A program made the translations under genes and the position numbers. A stretch of DNA of 46,032 nucleotides from Aeromicrobium piscarium (GTDB taxonomy: Bacteria > Actinomycetota > Actinomycetes > Propionibacteriales > Nocardioidaceae). Where the stretch lies: assembly GCF_007421815.1 (NCBI RefSeq), contig NZ_VLNT01000019.1, positions 1 to 46,032 of the forward strand, in the 5' to 3' direction. Each line of letters begins with the position of its first letter. The stretch's first letter is position 1. Shown piece after piece: positions 21,284 to 28,385 of this stretch. Below the pieces are notes generated by a model. It was given only the letters and a program-made list of their open reading frames with translations. It made no database searches and was not told where the DNA came from.

Positions 21284-22722
21284 CCTTCAGTGTCCCCTTG
21301 CGGCTCGACCTGCGCGCTGACCGCCGGCGCTTCCTGGAGCCCGGATGCCTCGGTGGCCGCTTTGCCGGGAGGTGGCGCGTCCTGCGTGTCGTAGATCTCG
21401 ACGTCGTCGGTGGTGATCGTGCCGTTGGCGAACATGTTTAGTCCGAAGCTGATGCCGCTCATGCCCTCCGGGATCTCCGGCGTCGTCCACACGGCCTGGG
21501 CGTACGTCGCCGAGGCGGCGAACCACGGGCTGGAGGTCCAGTAGTGCCAGCCGCCGCCGGCGTCACGCAGGTAGACGGCGAACTGGGTGACCGCATCGGA
21601 GGTGTACCAGCTGCGCAGCGAGTAGGTGTGTCCTGGTGTGACCCCGGGGGCGCACTCGCCGAGGTCGAAGGCCTGGAGCCACTTCGCGTCCCCGTCGGTA
21701 TAGCCGGACACCGTCACCCGGGCCGCCTTCGTGCCGGTGTGTGCGGCATCGACGGTGCTGAGCTCGGCGGTGTTGGCGCCGTATCCGCCGCGCATCCAGC
21801 AGCGTGGTGTCCCGTCGGCGCCGATCTCTTCGGCCCCGCCGTTGACGACGCCGTTGCCGTCGCTCGGGACGGGGTCGATCGGCGGACCGGGAACGGTCGG
21901 CTTCGCGTCACCGCCCACGGTGTCGCCCACGGTCTGCACGACTGTGCCCTGCGCCGCGCGCGGCTTCAGCCACTTGAGGAACTGCTCGAACACCTTCGGC
22001 GTCACCGAGATCTCACAGCCGGAGGCGCACACATTGTGGAAGGTGATCGGCACCCAGCCGCCCGTGCGTTCGGCGCGCGTGACGAGCCCCTTGAGGTCGG
22101 CGAGCTTCCACGAGGTCTCCACCTGCGGCGGGGCCCGGAGCTCGAAGGGGTCCGGTGGCGGCACGGACTCGGCGTTGATCTTGTTCTTGCCGCGCTTCAT
22201 GTCGAGGTCGCCGAGGCCGCGGGCGCTGTTGTAGCCGCAGTCGACGACCGCCTGCTTCGCGATGTCGTTGACCGCCGCGAAGGGGTAGGCGAAGCTGCGG
22301 ACGGACAGGCCGGCCTCGCTCAGGCGGACGCGGTCGTAGCAGACCTGGCGGGTGGCCTCGGCCGCCGAGAGCGTCGTGAGGTCCGGATGTGAGACGGTGT
22401 GACCGCCGATCTCGTGGCCCTTGGCCGCGATCGCTGTGACCTGGTCCATCGTGAAATAGCCGGGAGCACCGAGATAGCCCGAGGGGATGTAGAAGGTGCC
22501 TTTCATGCCGTACTTGTCCAGCAGGTCGACCGCGGCCTGCTGGTTGGCGTTGCCGTCGTCGAAGGTGAGGCTGACGATCGTGCGCGGCGCGGCATCGGCC
22601 GGTTCCATCGCGGGCGTGGTCAGCCAGGCCGTCGCGATGGCGGTCAGGCCGGCGAGCACCAGCGCGGCGAGCTGCGTGGGCGTACGCCGTCTTCTCGGGA
22701 GTGTGAGGGAGGAGCTGGGCAT
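21280..22722 (-). CDS. Secreted polysaccharide deacetylase (NodB) with C-terminal beta domain
   Basis: The 480-residue protein has a signal-like N-terminus (residues 17-45), then a NodB domain with TFDDG (D55, D56) and GGHTVSH (H108, H112), the metal-binding and catalytic residues of CE4 esterases. Residues about 290-450 form a beta-rich, carbohydrate-binding-like module (VNGGAEE...CWMRGGYGANTAE to DDVEIYD). CE4 enzymes remove N-acetyl groups from chitin-like polymers, poly-GlcNAc or peptidoglycan. ATG 22722 has AGGAG upstream, 9 nt after glmS. Export plus the carbohydrate-binding-like domain suggests it modifies the secreted polymer made by this locus. Confidence 0.9.
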   Translation of the reverse strand: MPSSSLTLPRRRRTPTQLAALVLAGLTAIATAWLTTPAMEPADAAPRTIVSLTFDDGNANQQAAVDLLDKYGMKGTFYIPSGYLGAPGYFTMDQVTAIAAKGHEIGGHTVSHPDLTTLSAAEATRQVCYDRVRLSEAGLSVRSFAYPFAAVNDIAKQAVVDCGYNSARGLGDLDMKRGKNKINAESVPPPDPFELRAPPQVETSWKLADLKGLVTRAERTGGWVPITFHNVCASGCEISVTPKVFEQFLKWLKPRAAQGTVVQTVGDTVGGDAKPTVPGPPIDPVPSDGNGVVNGGAEEIGADGTPRCWMRGGYGANTAELSTVDAAHTGTKAARVTVSGYTDGDAKWLQAFDLGECAPGVTPGHTYSLRSWYTSDAVTQFAVYLRDAGGGWHYWTSSPWFAASATYAQAVWTTPEIPEGMSGISFGLNMFANGTITTDDVEIYDTQDAPPPGKAATEASGLQEAPAVSAQVEPQGDTEG

Positions 22723-22731
22723 GGTGGTCTC

Positions 22732-24540
22732 CTATTCGACCGTGACCGACTTGGCGAGATTGCGCGGCTTGTCGACATCGCGGCCCAGAGCGACAGCGAG
22801 TTCACGCGCGATGATCTGCAGGGCGACGACCGAGGCGAGGGGGCCGAGCCAGTCGACCGTGGTGTCCAGGGCGACGGCCAGCGGAGAGCCCAGCGCGGGC
22901 ACGGAGGTCCCGTGGCCGCCGATCGAGGTGATCTCGGCTCCGCGAGCGCTCACCTCGGCGATCGTGGCGTGCATCCGGGCGCTGCCGTCGTCGACGACGA
23001 TCACCGGGGTGCCGTGTTCGACGAGTGCCAGCGGACCGTGCTTCAGCTCGCCCGCGGCGTGACTCTCGGCCCAGCGGTAGGTGAGTTCCTTGAGCTTCAG
23101 GGCTCCCTCGTCGGCGTAGATCCGTCCGGGCCCGCGGCCGAGGAAGACGTAGCCGGAGGCCTTCGTGAGTCCTTCGAGCACCTGGGGGATGGTGCGCCGT
23201 GACGCGCCGATCGCCTGGGCGAGGGCGTCGGGGACCCGGTCGAGGTCGCGGACCAGGCGTTGCGCCCGCTGCTGCTCGACCGCGCCGCTGCACCCGAGGA
23301 GGGACAGCACGACACAGGTGCCCCCGAGTACCTGGGCGACGAAGGTCTTGGTGGCCGCGACCCCGATCTCCGGGCCCGCGTGGCACATCATGACCGCCTC
23401 GGCGCGGCGAGCCAGCGCCGAGTGGGGATTGTTGGTGAGCGCGACGACGGCATGGCCACGTCCGTGCAGGACGTCGAGAGCCGTCAGCACGTCGGCGGTC
23501 TCGCCGGACTGGCTGAGGACCAGGGCGAGGCTGCCCGGGACCGTGGCCGTCGACGTGAGCTCGCTCGCCTCCACGGCAGCGAAGGGGATGGACCCGAGCC
23601 GGGCGAGGAGATCGGCGACGACCCGCCCGGCGTTGAGGGACGTGCCGCAGCCCACCACCGTCACGTGGCGGGGGACCGGCAGGGAGAACGAGGGCCACAG
23701 GCCGTGCAGGATCGATCCCGACCAGGTGGTGATGAGACGCTCGGCCACATCGGGCTGTTGCTCGATCTCCTTGGCCATGAAGTCCGGATACAGGCCCAGC
23801 GACAGGTCGGCGACCCCCACGGAGCAGGCGACAGCGGGCGGGGGAGCGACCGGCACGCCGCCGCGATGCCACGGCAGTCCAGCTCGCAGCCGCACCACAT
23901 CCCCGTCGTCGAGCACGTGATACCACTCCACCCAGGGCGCGATCGCGCCGATATCGCTCGCCGCGAAGACGCCCTCGGGACCTTCGGCGACGACGAGCGG
24001 CGACCCGTGACATGTCGCCACCAGCTCATCGGTGCGCGCGTCGAGCACCACGAGCGCCCAGGAGCCCCGGAGCCCGCCCACGACCCTTTCGACGGCCCCG
24101 GCGAGATCGGTGTCCTCGCTCATGGCCTCTTCGATCAGATGCGCGATCAGCTCGGAGTCGGTGTGCGAGACGATCATGTGACCTGCGTCGGTGAGGGCAC
24201 GTCGCAGTTCCGTCACGTCCTCGAGGACACCGTTGTGGACCACCGCGACGCGCCCTGAGCAGTCGCGATGCGGATGCGCGTTGACCACGGAGACCTCTCC
24301 GTGGGTCGCCCAGCGCGTGTGACCCAGGCCTGTCGTGGCGCTCACGGCAGGAGCCCACCCGGCCGCGCGACGTCCGAGGTCGTCGACCCGCTCGATCGAA
24401 CGGAGGGCCTCCACATGGCCGTCGACAGCCGGTACCGCGATCCCGGCGGAGTCGTAGCCGCGGTACTCGAGGCGTTCGAGTGCCTCGACGAGCAGGGGCG
24501 CGACCGGGCTCTCGCCCGAGCACGCCACGATCCCGCACAT
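22732..24540 (-). CDS. glmS: Glutamine--fructose-6-phosphate aminotransferase
   Basis: The 602-residue protein starts MCGIVACSG, giving the N-terminal nucleophile Cys after Met removal. It has a class II glutamine amidotransferase domain (YRGYDSAGIAV, GHTRWATHGE, HNGVLED) and two SIS domains (VVGCGTSLNAGRV, LSQSGETADVLTAL, FLGRGPGRIYADEGALKLKE), ending KPRNLAKSVTVE, the classic GlmS tail. It makes glucosamine-6-phosphate, the entry step to UDP-GlcNAc. The start ATG overlaps the epimerase stop (TGATG). Its place inside a polysaccharide operon suggests a dedicated supply copy besides a housekeeping glmS elsewhere. Confidence 0.95.
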   Translation of the reverse strand: MCGIVACSGESPVAPLLVEALERLEYRGYDSAGIAVPAVDGHVEALRSIERVDDLGRRAAGWAPAVSATTGLGHTRWATHGEVSVVNAHPHRDCSGRVAVVHNGVLEDVTELRRALTDAGHMIVSHTDSELIAHLIEEAMSEDTDLAGAVERVVGGLRGSWALVVLDARTDELVATCHGSPLVVAEGPEGVFAASDIGAIAPWVEWYHVLDDGDVVRLRAGLPWHRGGVPVAPPPAVACSVGVADLSLGLYPDFMAKEIEQQPDVAERLITTWSGSILHGLWPSFSLPVPRHVTVVGCGTSLNAGRVVADLLARLGSIPFAAVEASELTSTATVPGSLALVLSQSGETADVLTALDVLHGRGHAVVALTNNPHSALARRAEAVMMCHAGPEIGVAATKTFVAQVLGGTCVVLSLLGCSGAVEQQRAQRLVRDLDRVPDALAQAIGASRRTIPQVLEGLTKASGYVFLGRGPGRIYADEGALKLKELTYRWAESHAAGELKHGPLALVEHGTPVIVVDDGSARMHATIAEVSARGAEITSIGGHGTSVPALGSPLAVALDTTVDWLGPLASVVALQIIARELAVALGRDVDKPRNLAKSVTVE

Positions 24541-25538
24541 CACCGGCTCGCCATCGTGGTGGCGGATCGCGACGGTTGGCCGGCGACCCGACGGATGATC
24601 TCGTCCACGCGCGTGCGGGGGACGAATCCGATGAGCGATCCGGCCAGCGAGTTGTCCGGCACGCGCCGGCGCATGTCCTCGTATCCAGGCGCGTAGGCAT
24701 CGGCATAGGGCACCAGCCGGATCGGGCTCTCGGAGGCGGTGACGTGTTTGATCCGCTCAGCCAACTCGAGGATGGAGACCTCCTCGGCGCCGCCGAGGTT
24801 CACCGCGAGTCCGTGGGTCGCCGGGTTCTCGACGAGGGCGACCAGCGCGGGGACGATATCGCCGACGAAGGAGAAGCAGCGGGTCTGTCGCCCGTCGCCG
24901 TACACCGTCATCGGCTCGCCGCGCAGTGCCTGGCCGACGAGCCGCGGCAGGACCATGCCGTAACGGCCAGTCTGCCGCGGCCCGACGGTGTTGAACAACC
25001 GCACGATGGTGACCGGCAGGCCGAGCGACGACCAGTACGCGTGAGCGTAGGCCTCGTCGATGCCCTTCGCCGCAGCATAGGTCCACCGGGAGAGTAGGGG
25101 GGAACCCAGGATGCGGTCGGCTCCCTCGTCGAGCCGGTCGGCGGTGTTCTTTCCGTACACCTCGCTCGTCGAGGCGAGCAGCATCGTGAGCCCCAGCTCG
25201 TGCGCCAGATCGACCACGTTCTCGGTTCCGTGGATGTTCGTGCGCAGACTGCGGAGGGGTTCGTCGATGATGAGGTGCACGCCGACGGCGGCGGCCAGGT
25301 GGAACACCCGGTCGGCGCCGGTCATCGCCCCGCGCAACAGGTCGCGGTCGAGGATCGATCCCTCGACGACCGTCAGGCGGGGATGCTCCGCGAGGGCCGC
25401 GAGGTTCTCGCGGCGTCCCGTGGAGAAGTCATCGACCACGACGACGTGGTCGCCTCGGTCGAGCAGGTACTCGGTCAGGTGGCTGCCGATGAAGCCCGCA
25501 CCGCCGGTGACGACGCTGCGCCGGGCGCCGGCGCTCAC
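24540..25538 (-). CDS. NAD-dependent nucleotide-sugar epimerase/dehydratase
   Basis: The 332-residue extended SDR has VVTGGAGFIGSHLTEYL (Rossmann GxxGxxG), VVVVDDFSTGRRENLAAL, HLAAAVGV, STSEVYGKN, YAAAKGIDEAYAHAY (the YxxxK pair) and RLFNTVGPRQTGRYGMV. These features fit UDP-sugar 4-epimerases or UDP-glucuronate decarboxylases; the exact substrate cannot be fixed by eye. GTG 25538 overlaps the stop of the upstream dehydrogenase gene (GTGA). The neighbours (UDP-sugar dehydrogenase, GlmS, GT2) argue that it makes an activated uronic or amino sugar for the exported polymer. Confidence 0.9.
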   Translation of the reverse strand: MSAGARRSVVTGGAGFIGSHLTEYLLDRGDHVVVVDDFSTGRRENLAALAEHPRLTVVEGSILDRDLLRGAMTGADRVFHLAAAVGVHLIIDEPLRSLRTNIHGTENVVDLAHELGLTMLLASTSEVYGKNTADRLDEGADRILGSPLLSRWTYAAAKGIDEAYAHAYWSSLGLPVTIVRLFNTVGPRQTGRYGMVLPRLVGQALRGEPMTVYGDGRQTRCFSFVGDIVPALVALVENPATHGLAVNLGGAEEVSILELAERIKHVTASESPIRLVPYADAYAPGYEDMRRRVPDNSLAGSLIGFVPRTRVDEIIRRVAGQPSRSATTMASR

Positions 25539-26875
25539 AGTGCCACCCGATTCGCGAACCCGCGGGCGCCGTAGGTGGCGTCCACGACGAGGGCGTCGCC
25601 GATCCAGGAGGTGTCGACCCCGGTGTGCGCGGTGTGCAGCAGCACCACCTCGGGGTCGAAGGCGCCGGGCTCGTCGACTCCGATCAGCTCGATACCGTCG
25701 GGCAGCGTGGCCACCGGGATATACGGATCGGTGTAGCCGACGATGGCACCGGCCTCGAGCAGGCTCTGCAGGATCTCCAGCGCGGGGGACTCCCGCAGAT
25801 CGGCCACATCGGGCTTGTAGGTGATGCCCGAGACGAGAACGCGGGTGCCAGGCAGTCCCCTCCTCCGGGCGGAGAGCACGTCGCGGATGCGATCGACGAC
25901 GCGTCCGGGCCGGCCGGCGATCTGCTGCATGGCGGTGGCGATCATCGGGGCGTCCATGCGTTCGCGGCGCAGCTGCCACAGCAGGTAGTGCGGATCGCAG
26001 GGGATGCAGTGGCCGCCGACTCCGGGCCCGGGGCGGAAGGCCATGTATCCGTAGGGCTTGGTGGCGGCGGCGTCGATGACATCGCCGACCTCCATCCCGA
26101 GGGTCCGGCAGATATCGGCGAACTCGTTGATCAGCGCGATGTTGACCGCACGAAAGGTGTTCTCCAGCAGTTTGGTCATCTCGGCCACGGCGAGCGACGA
26201 GACGCGGTGCACGCTCTCGGCATAGGAGCCCAGCACGTTCGCGGCGGCCTCCGTGCAGGCGGGTGTCGCTCCGGCGACCACGCGCGGCACGGTCTCGGTC
26301 TTGACGCCGGCGGACCCGGGGTCGATGCGCTCGGCGCTGAAGGCGACGTGCACGTCGTCTCCGGCCACGAGACCGCGGCGCAGCAGCGGGCGGACGAGCA
26401 GATCCTCCGTGCAGCCCACGTAGGTGGTGGAGGTCAGCATCAGCAGCTGGCCGGGCACCGCGTGGGCCACGACGGATGCGCAGGCCGCGCGCAGCAGGCT
26501 CAGGTCCGGCACGAGATAGCGGTCGACGGGCGTGGGGACGCAGACGATCACCGCACGGGCCCGGGAGAGCGCGGAGACGTCTGCGGTGAGGACGAATCCC
26601 GGGTCGTCCAGGGCGTGGCGCAGCCGCGTGCGGTCATCGGGCACGAGGTCGACCTCACCGGAGCGGATCGCGGTCAGCCGCGGGGCGGCGATGTCCAGGG
26701 CCACGACGCGGGTGCCGGCGTGGTGGTAGGCCAGCGCGGTCGGCAGTCCCACATAGCCGAGGCCGACGATCGCGACATCCGCGTCGAAGGAGGGTTTTGG
26801 TCGGGGCGGGTCCTCGATACGGCCGATACGGCGGCGGGTGAGGGCTCCCTGATCGGGAAGGTCGAGTGTGCTCAT
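25535..26875 (-). CDS. UDP-sugar 6-dehydrogenase (UDP-GlcNAc/ManNAc type)
   Basis: The 446-residue protein has an N-terminal Rossmann motif VAIVGLGYVGLPTALAY, CVPTPVD, STTYVGCTEDLL, EMTKLLENTFRAVNIALINE, the catalytic Cys in GPGVGGHCIPCDPHYL (C290), and a C-terminal GITYKPDVADLRESP. It oxidises C6 of a UDP-sugar to the uronic acid with 2 NAD+; the GGHCIPCDPHYL form is typical of the WecC/WbpA branch. ATG 26875 was chosen because GGAGAG lies 6-8 nt upstream; the 38-residue extension from 26989 has no homology features. It is the first gene of the five-gene minus-strand operon. Confidence 0.9.
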   Translation of the reverse strand: MSTLDLPDQGALTRRRIGRIEDPPRPKPSFDADVAIVGLGYVGLPTALAYHHAGTRVVALDIAAPRLTAIRSGEVDLVPDDRTRLRHALDDPGFVLTADVSALSRARAVIVCVPTPVDRYLVPDLSLLRAACASVVAHAVPGQLLMLTSTTYVGCTEDLLVRPLLRRGLVAGDDVHVAFSAERIDPGSAGVKTETVPRVVAGATPACTEAAANVLGSYAESVHRVSSLAVAEMTKLLENTFRAVNIALINEFADICRTLGMEVGDVIDAAATKPYGYMAFRPGPGVGGHCIPCDPHYLLWQLRRERMDAPMIATAMQQIAGRPGRVVDRIRDVLSARRRGLPGTRVLVSGITYKPDVADLRESPALEILQSLLEAGAIVGYTDPYIPVATLPDGIELIGVDEPGAFDPEVVLLHTAHTGVDTSWIGDALVVDATYGARGFANRVAL

Positions 26876-27008
26876 CGTCGTCTCTCCTACGCAGGTGATC
26901 GGGCGGCGGCGCCCGGTCGAGCGGATGGGGTCGCCGAGCACCGCCTGAGGCTCAACCTCGGGGAGGAGCGAAGGCCCGGTCAACGGCATCGGCGGAACGC
27001 TGTGGACT

Positions 27009-27044
27009 CCCGCAATCGATCCGCAAAGGCCCGCAATGGACCGC
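27009..27044. promoter_or_regulatory. Two direct repeats 21 bp apart in the divergent control region
   Basis: CCCGCAATCGATCCGC (27009-27024) and CCCGCAATGGACCGC (27030-27044) are near-identical direct repeats with a 21-bp period, which places both on the same face of the helix. They lie in the 256-bp gap between the divergent dehydrogenase operon and the GT2 gene. No other gene or RNA is seen in this gap. They may bind a regulator of the polysaccharide locus, such as the nearby LAL protein. Confidence 0.5.
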
Positions 27045-27131
27045 CATATGTCTTACGGTTCCAGGCGTTCCCGGGACGGTCCGGGCTGGCTTAGCATGAT
27101 GGCGCGCTTGCATCAGGCCGGGAGGTGGACG

Positions 27132-28385
27132 ATGAGCGATCTCGCGGTCTTCATCGCGACGGTCGTGCTGTTCGCGGGCCTCAGCACGACCGTATGGGGG
27201 TGTGTGGGCGGCCTGCGCTGGGTGCTGGGCCGGACCCACCCCCTGCCGATCCGCGAGTCGCGGATCCGGCCCGGTCAGGTGGGCGTCCTCATCGCCGCGC
27301 ACAACGAGGAGACGGTCATCGAGGACACCGTCACGGCGGTCAGCCGTCTCGTGCCGGCCGGTCAGGTGTTCGTCGCATCGGACGCCTCGACCGACCGCAC
27401 GGCTGAGATCGTCCGTTCCTGCGGCGCGAACGTGGTGGAACTCGTGACGAGCCACGGCAAGGCGGGAGCGCTCGTTGCCGGGTTGCGCCACTTCGGGCTG
27501 ACCCGTCGCTTCGCGGTGATCATGATCCTCGACGCCGACACCGTCCCGAGCGACGACTATCTCTACAGCGGTCTGCCGCTGTTCGACGATCCCGCGGTGG
27601 CCGCGGTCGCCGGCCGTGCCTCCACCCGATGGCCCGGCGGGGCAGGATGGATGACACGGGTCCTGGTCGCCCACCGCGAACGCCTGTACGTGCTGTTCCA
27701 GACCCTGCTCAAGTACGGGCAGGCCGCGCGCGGACTCGATGCCGTCGCGATCGTGCCGGGATTCGCGAGCATGTACCGGGCCGACGTGCTCGACACGGTG
27801 GATATCGCTGCCCCCGGCCTGGCGATCGAGGACTACAACATGACCTTCGAGATCCACGCCAAGTCGCTCGGACGGATCGCCTTCCAACCCTGGTCGGCGC
27901 GGGCCTACACGCAGGACCCGGCCACGCTCACCGACTACGTGCGGCAGGTGGGGCGTTGGAATCTGGGCTTCTGGCAGACCCTGCGCCGGCATCGACCGCG
28001 CGCGCGGGTCTTCTGGGCCTCGGTCACGGTCTTCGCTGTCGAGGTGGTGCTCAGCAGCGTCCTGGTCCTGGCCCTCGCGGCGTCCGCGATCGCGCTCGCC
28101 TTCGGTCGACTCATCCGGGTCGACGAATGGTCCGCCCTGTCGTTCCCCTTCGGCGACGTGGTGGTGGCGGCCGTCACCGGGATCGTCGTCGTGGATCTCA
28201 TCGCGACGACCTATGTCGCGATGCTCACCCGCCGCGCGTCGATCATCGTCTTTGCTCCGGCCTATACGGCCTTACGCGTGTTGGACGCCGCGCTCTGCCT
28301 CCGTGCTCTCGTGCACGCGCTCACCCGGCGCTCCAGCGGGGTGTGGCGGAGTCCCGAGCGTCGGATCGAGGGTCAGGCCGCCTGA
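27132..28385 (+). CDS. Membrane glycosyltransferase family 2 (processive polysaccharide synthase type)
   Basis: The 417-residue protein has an N-terminal membrane helix, the GT-A domain (VGVLIAAHNEETVIEDTV, ASDASTDRT, MILDADTVPS with the DxD motif, EDYNMTFEI, and QVGRW, the QxxRW product-binding motif), and two to three C-terminal helices. This layout is that of processive beta-glycan synthases such as PgaC/IcaA and hyaluronan synthase. It would polymerise and extrude a sugar polymer. ATG 27132 has GGAGGTG upstream. It is divergent from the dehydrogenase-epimerase-GlmS operon that would supply its donor, with a deacetylase to finish the polymer. Confidence 0.88.
   Translation: MSDLAVFIATVVLFAGLSTTVWGCVGGLRWVLGRTHPLPIRESRIRPGQVGVLIAAHNEETVIEDTVTAVSRLVPAGQVFVASDASTDRTAEIVRSCGANVVELVTSHGKAGALVAGLRHFGLTRRFAVIMILDADTVPSDDYLYSGLPLFDDPAVAAVAGRASTRWPGGAGWMTRVLVAHRERLYVLFQTLLKYGQAARGLDAVAIVPGFASMYRADVLDTVDIAAPGLAIEDYNMTFEIHAKSLGRIAFQPWSARAYTQDPATLTDYVRQVGRWNLGFWQTLRRHRPRARVFWASVTVFAVEVVLSSVLVLALAASAIALAFGRLIRVDEWSALSFPFGDVVVAAVTGIVVVDLIATTYVAMLTRRASIIVFAPAYTALRVLDAALCLRALVHALTRRSSGVWRSPERRIEGQAA

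Noticed and set aside
25625..27094. 489-aa plus-strand frame opposite the UDP-sugar dehydrogenase
   Set aside because: Asp/Gly/Arg/His-rich shadow translation; dehydrogenase motifs on the minus strand are unambiguous.
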